Below are positions 54,791 to 64,000 of a DNA stretch of 64,000 nucleotides, piece after piece. The notes below the pieces were generated by a model. It searched no databases and had not been told where the DNA came from. It saw only the letters and a program-made list of their open reading frames with translations. Each line of letters begins with the position of its first letter. The first letter of the stretch is position 1. The position numbers were made by a program, and so were the translations under genes. The DNA is from Piromyces finnis (taxonomy: Eukaryota > Neocallimastigomycota > Neocallimastigomycetes > Neocallimastigales > Neocallimastigaceae): contig MCFH01000065.1 of the NCBI GenBank assembly GCA_002104945.1, positions 186,001 to 250,000 on the forward strand, read 5' to 3'.

Positions 54791-57283
54791 TATAAAGGTG
54801 TATTTTATATAACTGAATATTTGACTAAATAGAAAATTCTTAATAATTAGAATATAAATTTAAAGCATTTTTAATTTGATTTGAATTTATCAACAAAAGT
54901 CAATACAAATTTAGTTATTTAAAAAGTTATACATTTATTAAAAAAAAAAAAAAAAAAAAAAAAATTAATTTTATATTTCGTAAATTAAGATAATTTGATT
55001 GTAATAGTTTATTAAATAATTCATTAAACAAATGATTAAGATTAATAATTAAAATAATTTGAATTCAATATGAGGAGGTTTTACAAATTTAGTTGTTAAA
55101 TAAATTATGTTTTTTATATTTAATAAATTAAAATAAACTAATTAAATAAAGAATTTCTTATAATTGTAGAATAAATTCACAAATTTAATTTGATTTGAAT
55201 TTATTATAAAGAAGTTATTGTATATCTAGTTAATAAGTTTATATTTTTATTAAGAAGTAAGTTTTATATTTAAAAGATTCAAATAACTTGAATAAATTAA
55301 TATAGTAGCTTTGATTGAATAATTATAAAGTTAAATAAATATATAATAAGAAATGAGTGTAATATTTTTTTATTCTTAATAATATGATGGTAGTGAAATC
55401 AGAGCTAGAAAATTAATCTATTCTGGATCTGTTCTTAATTTCATTTAGTATTGTAGAATTAGAAATAGCTATAATAGAAATTAATGAGGAATAGTTTTAG
55501 TAATAGTAACAATTTGATAATATAATAGTTAGTATTAATAATAATTAAAAAAAAAAATAGAATTAATAAATACAACAAATGAAAAAAAAATATAATAAAA
55601 TGTAATAAATAGAATAAATTAATAAATAGAATAAGTTAATAAATAGAATAAGTTAATAAATATGATAAATGTAATAAATATAATGAATAAAACAAATATA
55701 AATTAATGTAATATGTATAATAATTATAAGAGTTTTTAATAAATGAATAGTTTTTATGTACTTAATAAAACGAACTTTATAAAGGAAAAAAAAAAAAAAA
55801 AAGATTTTAATCTTTATACAATTCTTTTTAATGGAAGTATAATGAGATTGATAACTAAAATTACTATATATTGATTGTAGGAAATTAAATGATATAATTA
55901 TTGAAATTCATATATTCCTTTAATCAATAAATAAGATAAATGGAGTAAAATATGTTTTTAAACTAAATTTAAATATATCAATAGCTTAGTAATAATTAAA
56001 TAAGGTGATGAATTTAAAATTGCTTTAATCTTTATATGGCATTTTTAATTTATTATCATACCTTTTATTCAAAAATGTATCAGCTCTATTTTAATATTTT
56101 AAGTGATGCTTTTGATGAAGTATTTTAATTACTTTATAATTAATGATATTTAGTACAACATTATGTATATGTTTATATCAATTCTGTGATGTTTTATTGA
56201 TGATATTTAAATTTATGAATTCATTGTTAAATTTTTAAAAAAAAAGAAATAATTTTATAATACCATATATTGATAAATTATAAAATAAAAGAGAATTATA
56301 AATATGCTAAAAGTATTTTAAAAATGTCTAAAAATGATAAATTTGTTAATTAAATTATAGTATTTACTTGATGACTTGATACCACTTTTGTTTATTTAAT
56401 AATAAGATTAAAAAAAAAAATAGTGGTATAGTTAATATAATTATTGAATGATGTTTTTCCATTATTATTAATGAATGTTAATTTTTTTTACAAATATTTT
56501 ATTACTAAGAATTTTGTTATATTTATTTGCTTAATAATAACCTTTAAAAAAAATAAGTTCCACTTGGTTTAAAGTTTGTACAATAATAAAAAACATTTAA
56601 TACTCTTTAAATGCTATTTTCTTTATAATTTTAGAATTGTCTGTTTGATATATTTTATATAAATTTTATCACAGACTTTTCATTTAAATGAGAGGGTGAA
56701 CGAGATATTGTTCCAATATCTCCGTTGGTTAATAAAATCGAATTGATTGTTATATTGGAATCTACTTATAATATTTTATTGTAATCAATCAATCAATTTC
56801 AATTTTATACAAACTATGGATTTAATTTAAAATTTAATATTGAAATTTCTTCAGCTAATAAATCAAAGAAAGTTGAACAGATTATTATAAGTATTAATAA
56901 AAAGTATTAAAATTGTAAAATAGAATTTTAATCATGCATAAGAAGATTATAAAAGTCATGATGATCAAGAAGAATTGAATAAATAAAAAATTTGAAACTT
57001 AAGTAAATGTTTTGTTTTGAATACTTAAATAAAAATGTTAATAGAAAACAATTTATAAATAACCATAATCTGAATATAAAAACAAATGGATTCTTGATGA
57101 TTAAGTTTTAGATAAATTATTAGAATTATGTATAAGTAACAAGAATGATAATAAGAGTATAAATAAATTAAATACTTATATATTTTTTTAACAATGTTAT
57201 GATTTAGAAAAAGTAGTAACCATTTGTTATTTAAATTTCTTCAAGAAAATAATCTCGCAGGAGCTCGACTTAAAGGGCGAGAT

Positions 57284-58076
57284 TGTAAAGATATAATATA
57301 TATCTTTAGATTATTTAATAATTAATTATTAATTATTAAATAATAAATTAATATTTAGTAAAACTGACTATAAAATTTTTGAGTAAATTTTATGGAATAA
57401 TTTAATAATAAATTATTTTATAATAATTCCGTTAAATTTAAATTAAGATAAATATTTAAGTTTAAGGAATAAAAGAATTTTAATTAAATTTAAATATTTC
57501 AAATATTTTAAATAATTAAAATATTTTTCAAATACTTTTTATTTAATTTTAGAATAGATTATACTTTTTTATTTAAATTTAGAATAGTTTAATAATTTTA
57601 ACTTAGTTTTAAAAATAGATTTATTTATATTTCAATAGGAAATATATTAAGAATAGTATTGATAATATTAAATTAATTTATAGAAAATACATGGGCTTTA
57701 TTCAATTTTGAGTTTACTCAAATTGAATTAAAAGTATAATGAATTAGTTTAGTTTAGTTCTGTTATTTTATTATTTAATTAAATTAGTTTTGTTTATTTT
57801 ATATTAAATATATGTTTATTTAAATAGAATAATATATTAGAATATAATTATGAAAAAATATAAATACATGTAATTTTTATTTGTTAAATCGATGTAATTG
57901 TTATTTTCAATTTTTTAATTATTAACTATTATATAGTTAATAATATTTTTAAGAGTTTAAATAAAAAATGTTTTATTTTTAAAATAAAAATTTAATGTTT
58001 TATTTTTTTATTTTTGTGTTAATAAAAATTGTTTTGTTTTAAGTATAAAATCTGTTTTAAATTTTATACTTTTACA
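57284..58076 (+). repeat. NA-3 3' LTR
   Basis: 793 bp, TGTAAAGATATAATAT...ACTTTTACA, followed by the GAACC duplication. Differs from the 5' copy by a 2-bp length change in a T/A run and GATGTAATTG against GAGGTAATTG. Confidence 0.88.
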
Positions 58077-58081
58077 GAACC

Positions 58082-60480
58082 TCTTTAACATTCTTGGGAA
58101 CCGGCCAATCGATAATTGCTTTAACTTTATTCTCATCCATTTGCAACCCATCTTTTGAAATGACATAACCAAGAAAAGTGGTTTTCTCAACATCAAACTC
58201 ACATTTTTCTAATTTAACATAAAGATTATTTTCAAGTAGTTTCTTAAGTACCTTTTTAACATGCTCGTGATGTTCTTCGATATTATTAGAATAAATAAGG
58301 ATATCATCAATATATGAGATAACAAAATCATCTAAATAATCACTAAGAACATCGTTAATAAAGTGTTGAAAGGTTGCAGGTGCATTCTTTAATCCAAAAG
58401 GCATAACCAGATATTCAAAATGACCATACCTAGTACGAAAAGCCGTTTTGTATTCGTCACCTTCTTTAATACGAACAAGATTATAAGCAGATTTGAGATC
58501 TAATTTAGTGAAAATTTTAGCATTTTTCACTCTTTCCAGAAGGTCACTTATTAAAGGTAAAGGATATGAATTACGAATTGTAATATCATTCAACCTTCTA
58601 TAATCAATACAAAGTCTTAAGGAACCGTCCTTCTTTTTAACAAATAAAATTGGGGCACCAGCAGGAGACGATGATTTCCTAATAAAACCTTTATTTAAAT
58701 TTTCATCTATATACTTTTTAAGTTCCTCTCTTTCAACTTCAGTTAATGGATACAAGGGTCCATAAAATAAAGTTGAATCATCCTTAAGTTTGATTTCACA
58801 ATCATAAGGTCTATGAGGAGGTAACACTTCACAATTTTTTTCGTTAAACACTTCACTAAATTCTAAATATTGGGTTGGTACGGCGATCAATTTATCTTTA
58901 TTAATATCCTTTTCATTATTATTATTATTACTACATGATTCATTATCATTATTACATGTTTCAATAATTTTCGTTACAATACATTTAACTTTTTTATTAA
59001 AACTAATATATTCATCATCGCTGTCATCTTCATCATTAATGGTTCTAACAAGGCGGCCTTTAACATATTCTTTTTCTTCATGGTTTGGGACGGAGGGATC
59101 TACTTTCGGTTTTTTGGTTAAGCTTCGGTCGAGAACATCATGATCTAATTGATCATTCTTGGACTTCTTTCTTGGTTTTCTTTTTCTTTTACCTTTGTTA
59201 CAGTGTCTGGCACAATAACCAGAACTAAAAGCGATTTTCTTAGAGTCATAGAAAGCATTTGGATTATGCTTCTTTATCCACGGCAAACCAAGAATAACAT
59301 CAACACCGGGGACTTGTAATCCATAAAGTTGAATTACTTCGAAGTGATTTTTGCATCGGAGCATACACTTCTCAGTCCTTTCCCATACACTAACAACTCC
59401 ATCACTAACACCTGATACACGGAATGGTTCTACCTTTTCCAACTTAATACCAAGGTCTTCAGCAAGACTTGGATTAATGAAATTCAATTCAGAACCGGAA
59501 TCAATTAAAACCTTAATTTTAACTTCCGAAACTTCATTGGTACTCAAGTAAAAATCCACAAGATTTAAATCACTTTTCACTCCCTTGACTCCAACTTTGT
59601 AAATTTTTGGATTAACAATTTTTGGAGTCCTTTCTTTAACAATTCTTAACACTTTTCTGGGCTTTACTCTATTAGGACAATTAAATTTTAAATGTCCTGG
59701 CTGTTTACAAAGAAAACATAATCCTTTTTTCTTTTCTTCTTCAAAGTTGTCCATGTTTTCATTGTAATTTTTACTTGATCCTTGGATATTCACATACCTT
59801 CTACGCTTGTTTTCTCTACTAATTCTAAATACATCCACATCCATAGGATCATCAGCCCTTCTACTATTAAAATAAAATTCACTAAGCGAATTCCTTTTCA
59901 TCATATCTTCAACTAAAATAGTTGAAGAAATCAATTGTTCAATTGAAGTTGGGTTTGATTCAATGAAAGCCAACTTCTCCCTAAGTGGTGGTAATAAACC
60001 TTTCAGAAACATGTAGATTTTTGCGCTATCATTAAAGCTTGAATTTTGGCTAATACGTTGAAACTCGGTAATGTAATCTAATACCTGACCAAGTTTCCTT
60101 TGGCGAATATTATCTAATTTACCGTTAGCTACAACGGTATCGTATCTATAACTGCCAAAGTTAGCCTTCAACCTATCTACAAATTCATCATAATGGTTTA
60201 AAACCTCACTATTATTCTTCATCAACACTGAATCCCATTCCAACGGTTTACCAGAGAAGTATGATATAACAAAGTCGACCTTGACTCGATCTGTATTATA
60301 CAGTGTCGGTCGAGTACGAAATACCAACTCAACTCTGGTTAAAAATCCATCCAATTCTCTTAGTTTACCAGAAAATGTCGGTGGAGCATTAATAATGTTC
60401 CCCGAGTTCCCAGAAACACCTACAGTCCCATCACCCATCTCCAAATTCAAACTTTTAAACTCACTAATTAAGTCCTCCAA
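58082..60480 (-). CDS. gypsy-2 Gag-Pol, N-terminal part (Gag, protease, RT)
   Basis: Starts at ATG 60480 with MEDLISEFKSLNLEM, Gag, zinc knuckle CFLCKQPGHLKFNC, protease VLIDSGSELNFI, and RT with CIDYRRLN and YIDDILIYS, up to WPVPKNVKEV at 58082. There NA-3 enters one codon into the next motif. The downstream part is 49740-51933. The two parts sum to about 1530 codons in one frame, so only the insertion has disabled the gene. Confidence 0.93.
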
Positions 60481-60855
60481 TTCAAAATATAATATACAAT
60501 ATAAAATTAAAATGGTTTCTTACTACTGTTTCAAGTAAGTAATCTTAAAAAAAAATTTTTTTTTTTTTTTAATTACACTAGTACAATATATTCTAATACA
60601 AAAGTTATTCAAACGCGTTCTGCAAAGCAGTGTCGAACAAGTTTTGTATTACTAATTCCTTTAAGATTTTAATAGTTTTCTTTCTTCAATTTCTTGTCCT
60701 TCGGCGGTAGAATCCAACCAAGTAGCTTTTTCTTTCTTCAATATCTTGTCCTTCGGCGGTAGAATCCAACCAAGTAGCTTTTTCTTTCTTCAATTTCTTG
60801 TCCTTCGGCGGTAGATACCCTAACGTATTCTTGGATTTCGTTAGGTAATTGTTAT
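60481..60855 (-). promoter_or_regulatory. gypsy-2 5' leader
   Basis: From the PBS in sense: CCTAAC/GTTAGG hairpin, then 2.7 copies of a 52-bp repeat (60678-60826, containing TCTACCGCCGAAGGACAAG), then the conserved hairpin (60594-60651), then a short A/T tract. Same order as gypsy-1 with unrelated tandem-repeat sequence. Confidence 0.75.
60594..60651 (-). other. Conserved leader hairpin of gypsy-2
   Basis: In sense: TAATACAAAA, CTT, GTTC, loop GACA, CTGC, apical TTT, GCAG, loop AACGCGTTT, GAAT, AAC, TTTTGTATTA. All stems pair. Confidence 0.75.
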
Positions 60856-61466
60856 TGTAAAGTCGACACAAAAGAATAGATTAGGATATCTATTCTATTA
60901 CAATAACACTAAAGATTTATATAAAATTGTTTTGTTAAAAAAATATCTTTTATTATAATAGAAATTTTATTAATAACAATTACATTGATAAAATGATGAA
61001 AAATATCTTCTATTTATATTTTTCCTAAATACATTTATATTATATTATAACTATTTATTTCTTATATATTATTATTTAAAATCTACACTAAAATCTTAAT
61101 TATTAATAAATATTTAAACTATAACTATTTTTAGTAAAATACAATTGGCAATTCAAATTAAGTACTATTCAATTTGAATATGTGCCCATGTATTATTGAT
61201 ATATTAAACATTTAATAATTATATACTAGATGTCTATTTCTATTACAAAACAATACTAAAACTAGGGGTTTGAATTGAGAATTTTAATTTATTTGTTAAA
61301 CATTAAGAATAAACTAATAATTTATTTTGTTTTAAACTTTAATTATTAATAAATAAATTATGTCCCATTTTCTTTTTCTGTAATATAATTCGTGTAACTT
61401 AAACAATGATATTTATGGCTTAAGTTACATTAAAGATATCAATCTGTGGCGTTTGATATCTTTACA
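60856..61466 (-). repeat. gypsy-2 5' LTR
   Basis: 611 bp, TGTAAAGTCGAC...GATATCTTTACA, followed by the AAAAG duplication. Carries the same TATAAATA plus 35 nt plus GTAATTGTTAT arrangement on the minus strand. Confidence 0.9.
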
Positions 61467-61471
61467 AAAAG

Positions 61472-61930
61472 TTTATAAAAAAACAGATTATAAAATTTTA
61501 CAATAAAACATAAAACACGAAATAAATAAAAAGAAACAAGAAAAACAAAATCTATTTAAAAATATCTCTTTTATTAATTTTATTTAGTTATTAACTAAAT
61601 AATAGTCAATAACAATTACGTCGTTTTAATCAAGAAATTTTACATGCATTTATATTTTTCGTAAATTATATTTTAATATACTATTCTATTTAATTATACA
61701 TATATTCAATATAAAATAAACAAAACTAATTTAATACTAATTTAATTAAATAATAAAATAATAAAACTAAACTAAAACTAATTAAATACACTTTTGATTC
61801 AATTTGAGTAAACTGCAAATTGAATACAGTCCATGTATTACCTATATATTAATTAAATATTAACAATACTATTTATTATATATTTATAATTAAAAATACT
61901 AATTTAAAACTACGCTAAAGTTATTAAACT
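61472..61930 (-). repeat. Diverged LTR related to NA, truncated
   Basis: Together with TGTAAAAG at 24629-24636 this is the first part of an LTR collinear with, but well diverged from, the NA LTR. It stops at TTATTAAACT where gypsy-3 coding resumes. It keeps TATAAATG and, 35 nt on, GTAATTGTTAT (minus strand). It is the oldest member of the family here and the landing site of gypsy-2. Confidence 0.65.
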
Positions 61931-62397
61931 TATTGCTACCAATTGCATTATGGGCTATTCGAACTTGTAAATATGTTTCTACTGGTTATTCAAGTTTTGA
62001 ACTATTGTATGGAAGATCAGAAAATATCCCAATAGATATTAATATAAGAAATTCAATATTAAGTATAGAAGAAAGATCAATAGAGGAACTATTAACGGAA
62101 AGATTTATAGACCACGCCAAATGGGTAAAACAAGCTGCCAGTAAAATGCTAGGGACGATAAATTATTGGAAAAGTAGAAGATTAGCTCAACAAAGTATGA
62201 ACAATAAAAATAATTATAAAATAGGAGATAAGGTAAAGATTAGGAACCAACAAAGAAACAAGTTAGAACCCTATTTTATTGGTCCTTTAATTATTAGAGA
62301 AATATCTTGGAACACAGTTAAATTACAAGATGAACTGACAGGACAATATCTAGAAAGAAATGTCCATTTTAAAAATATATTACCATTCAGGGAGTAG
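61931..62397 (+). pseudogene. gypsy-3 integrase C-terminal part (right half)
   Basis: Open frame reading LLPIALWAIRTCKY, STGYSSFELLYGR, then a basic module (KIGDKVKIRNQQRNKLEPYFIGPLII) and a stop after NILPFRE. It is the part of a gypsy integrase that follows the catalytic Glu, and matches in type the left half ending at 24490. About 60-70 residues including the Glu are missing between the halves. Too short to be a working protein. Confidence 0.75.
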
Positions 62398-62735
62398 AAA
62401 TAAAATAAAATAAAATAAAATTATAAATGCATTAAAATATATATATACTAACTATATAAGTATATAATAATAAGTAAGAAGAAAATTGATAACTTAGTAG
62501 ATTAATAATTTTATTAATTATTAATAATAATAGAAAGATATATACATATATATAAACAAAACAAAACAAAACAAAAAAAATTTTAAATATAAAAATTTTT
62601 ATAAAAATTTTAAATTTTTTTATATATAATTATAAAAATATTTCAATATAAATTTTATTAAATTATTTGGCATATAATTATTTTAATTATATCAAATAAT
62701 TAATAATTATAGCTCAATTCTAGCAGGGAAGTTTC
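62398..62735. other. AT-rich spacer
   Basis: Simple AAAAT and ACAAA repeats. No gene, and no gypsy-3 LTR recognised. Confidence 0.45.
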
Positions 62736-63313
62736 TGATATGAAACTCATATGTCTAGCTACATATTAGCCAATATTTAAAATAATTTTTATTATTTAAA
62801 ATATTCAATTTCATATTTAAAAATTTATATATAATATTTCATAATAATAATAATATAATAATTGATACATTATGTATATATTAATTATAGAATTCATGTA
62901 CATATTTCATTACATTCTTAAATATTAATATTATATATTAGTATTTGTTCATTATTAAATGTAGAGTTACATTTTATTGTAATACTTATTTGTATTACAT
63001 TACCTTTCCTTATATAGTAATATTTCATATAAAATGTAAAATATATTATACTATATCCGATTTAATTATTATTCATATATTATGAATACATTACATTATA
63101 TAATCAATTATATGTAAAGGAATTTTATAATATAAAAATATTCATGTAAAAATAATTAATAATTAGAAAGAGAAGAGTTTTAATAATTAATAAGAAAATA
63201 TTATAAGTGAAATTACTAATAAGAGAGAAGTTAATAATAGTAATAAAGTATTTTCACCTAATATAATAAATTATAAATAAACTAATATTAAATGCCTACA
63301 ACATAAAAGAAAC
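62736..63313 (+). repeat. Repeat family M, full-length copy
   Basis: TGATATGAAACTCATATGTCTAGCTAC to CTACAACATAAAAGAAAC, about 580 bp. Opposite in orientation to the truncated copy at 23284-23686, so the nest is bracketed by inverted family-M units. Confidence 0.75.
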
Positions 63314-64000
63314 ATATATCAAAACACATATCATAGTTCATATCACAGGTTAAGTTTGAATTATTTTATATTAATTAGAGTTTGATAAAAATTTAATACT
63401 AGTTTATTAAAATTTACTAAAAAATTTTTTATTAATCATTTAAATTTTGAAATTAGCCAAAAGTCTTTATACTTTATGAATATAAAAATCAAAAATTTTA
63501 ATTGGAATTTGGACCAGACATAAAATAGTGATTAATATGAATGTCATTAAAATATAGACATTATATTAGCCAACATTGAATATTTTGATTACAACAACTT
63601 TTATAATATGAACATTCTTTACATCAAATTTAAATCTATATTTAATACGGTCAATACAAAAAAATCCATGTAAAAGAGAAATAATATGTAATATAATAAA
63701 ATAAAAGCATATAAACGGACATACAATTTTTATAATTTTTATCTTTTATTAAATTGTGTATATAAAACATGGAAAACTTATGTATATTTAATACAATAAA
63801 AACTATATTATTAAATAACACTTTATTATAATATTATTATAATCTAATATGTAAGTTATTAATGTCTTATAAATGATTATTAAATAAGTAATTACAATGA
63901 ATTTATGAAAAATTTTAATAAATATATATTATAAATACGACTAATTACAATGAAAATCCATTGTATATGATATTATTAGAACATGTGATTTATTCATACA
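63314..64000. other. AT-rich spacer to window end
   Basis: No gene, RNA gene or repeat could be supported. Confidence 0.5.

Larger units (their letters stand above)
51934..58076 (+). mobile_element. NA-3: non-coding LTR element in gypsy-2 pol, opposite orientation
   Basis: 6143 bp with GAACC duplications (51929-51933, 58077-58081). LTRs are 51934-52724 (791 bp, 5') and 57284-58076 (793 bp, 3'). The PBS ATAACAATTACCT is at 52725-52737. The motif array is at about 52800-53165, eight hairpins lie between 53285 and 54790, and the PPT-side block is at 57250-57283. No coding frame. Sense is the plus strand here, opposite to NA-1, NA-2 and both chromoviruses. Confidence 0.93.
24637..61466 (-). mobile_element. 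gypsy-2: self-priming chromovirus-like LTR element, carrying nested insertions
   Basis: Own sequence is 24637-25032 + 49490-51933 + 58082-61466, about 6.2 kb. The rest is inserted elements. It is flanked by AAAAG duplications (24632-24636 and 61467-61471). The 3' LTR is split (24637-25032 and 49490-49703, 610 bp) and the 5' LTR is 60856-61466 (611 bp), beginning TG and ending CA. The primer-binding site is the ATAACAATTACC complement at 60844-60855, and the purine tract AGAGAGAGAGAT is at the other end. Pol is interrupted only by NA-3. Confidence 0.9.

Noticed and set aside
1-64000. tRNA, rRNA or other structural RNA genes
   Set aside because: None recognised by eye on either strand. A covariance scan was not possible, so absence is not proven.

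Overview
The window is a very AT-rich piece of a eukaryotic nuclear genome. It has short spliceosomal introns (about 100-150 bp, GT...AG), an ABCA-type transporter remnant, an RGS protein, a FHIT-type HIT protein, a ciliary BBIP1-like domain, and LTR retrotransposons of the chromovirus and copia classes. A flagellated early-diverging fungus fits best. The base composition, low-complexity proteins and ABCA, LRR and BBSome-type genes suggest an anaerobic gut fungus (Neocallimastigomycota). That assignment is inference.

Left third (1-23.3 kb), host genes between long AT-rich spacers. In order: a decayed ABCA transporter pseudogene (minus, runs off the left edge); a cluster of MITE-like repeats (3.8-6.4 kb); a 43-bp-arm perfect palindrome just upstream of an intact 857-aa family B DNA polymerase of the protein-primed (linear-plasmid/viral) type; a dead non-LTR retrotransposon; an 838-aa protein made of about 29 leucine-rich repeats; a two-exon RGS-domain gene; a 452-aa disordered protein ending in a BBIP1-like BBSome motif; and a four-exon FHIT (Ap3A hydrolase) gene whose second exon appears to be only 5 nt.

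Right two thirds (23.7-62.4 kb), one nest of retrotransposons that can be unpacked exactly from target-site duplications. An old degraded gypsy element (integrase halves at 23.7-24.5 and 61.9-62.4 kb) contains chromovirus 'gypsy-2' (24637-61466, TSD AAAAG). Gypsy-2 was hit by two copies of a roughly 6.3-kb non-coding LTR element, here called NA. NA-2 (25033-49483, TSD CAAAAC) lies in its 3' LTR, and NA-3 (51934-58076, TSD GAACC) lies in its pol gene. NA-2 was in turn hit by a copia element (25298-37127, TSD CATAT) and chromovirus 'gypsy-1' (41179-47431, TSD GTCTT). The copia element carries a solo LTR (28816-29190, TSD ACTCT) and NA-1 (29715-36019, TSD ATAAT). With insertions set aside, the copia frame (about 1501 codons) and both chromovirus frames (about 1530 codons) are open, so the invasion is recent.

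How the elements work together (inference). The chromoviruses and NA share a TATAAATA box exactly 35 nt before a GTAATTGTTAT sequence that is complementary to the primer-binding site next to the 5' LTR. This is the hallmark expected of Tf1-like self-priming. They also share a PPT-side block and a distinctive RNA hairpin with internal loops GACA and ATxGAGT. The autonomous chromoviruses carry two such hairpins (leader and gag); NA carries eight. NA therefore looks like a parasite of the chromovirus that has amplified a Gag-recognition or packaging structure. This is the main candidate for an undescribed system here.
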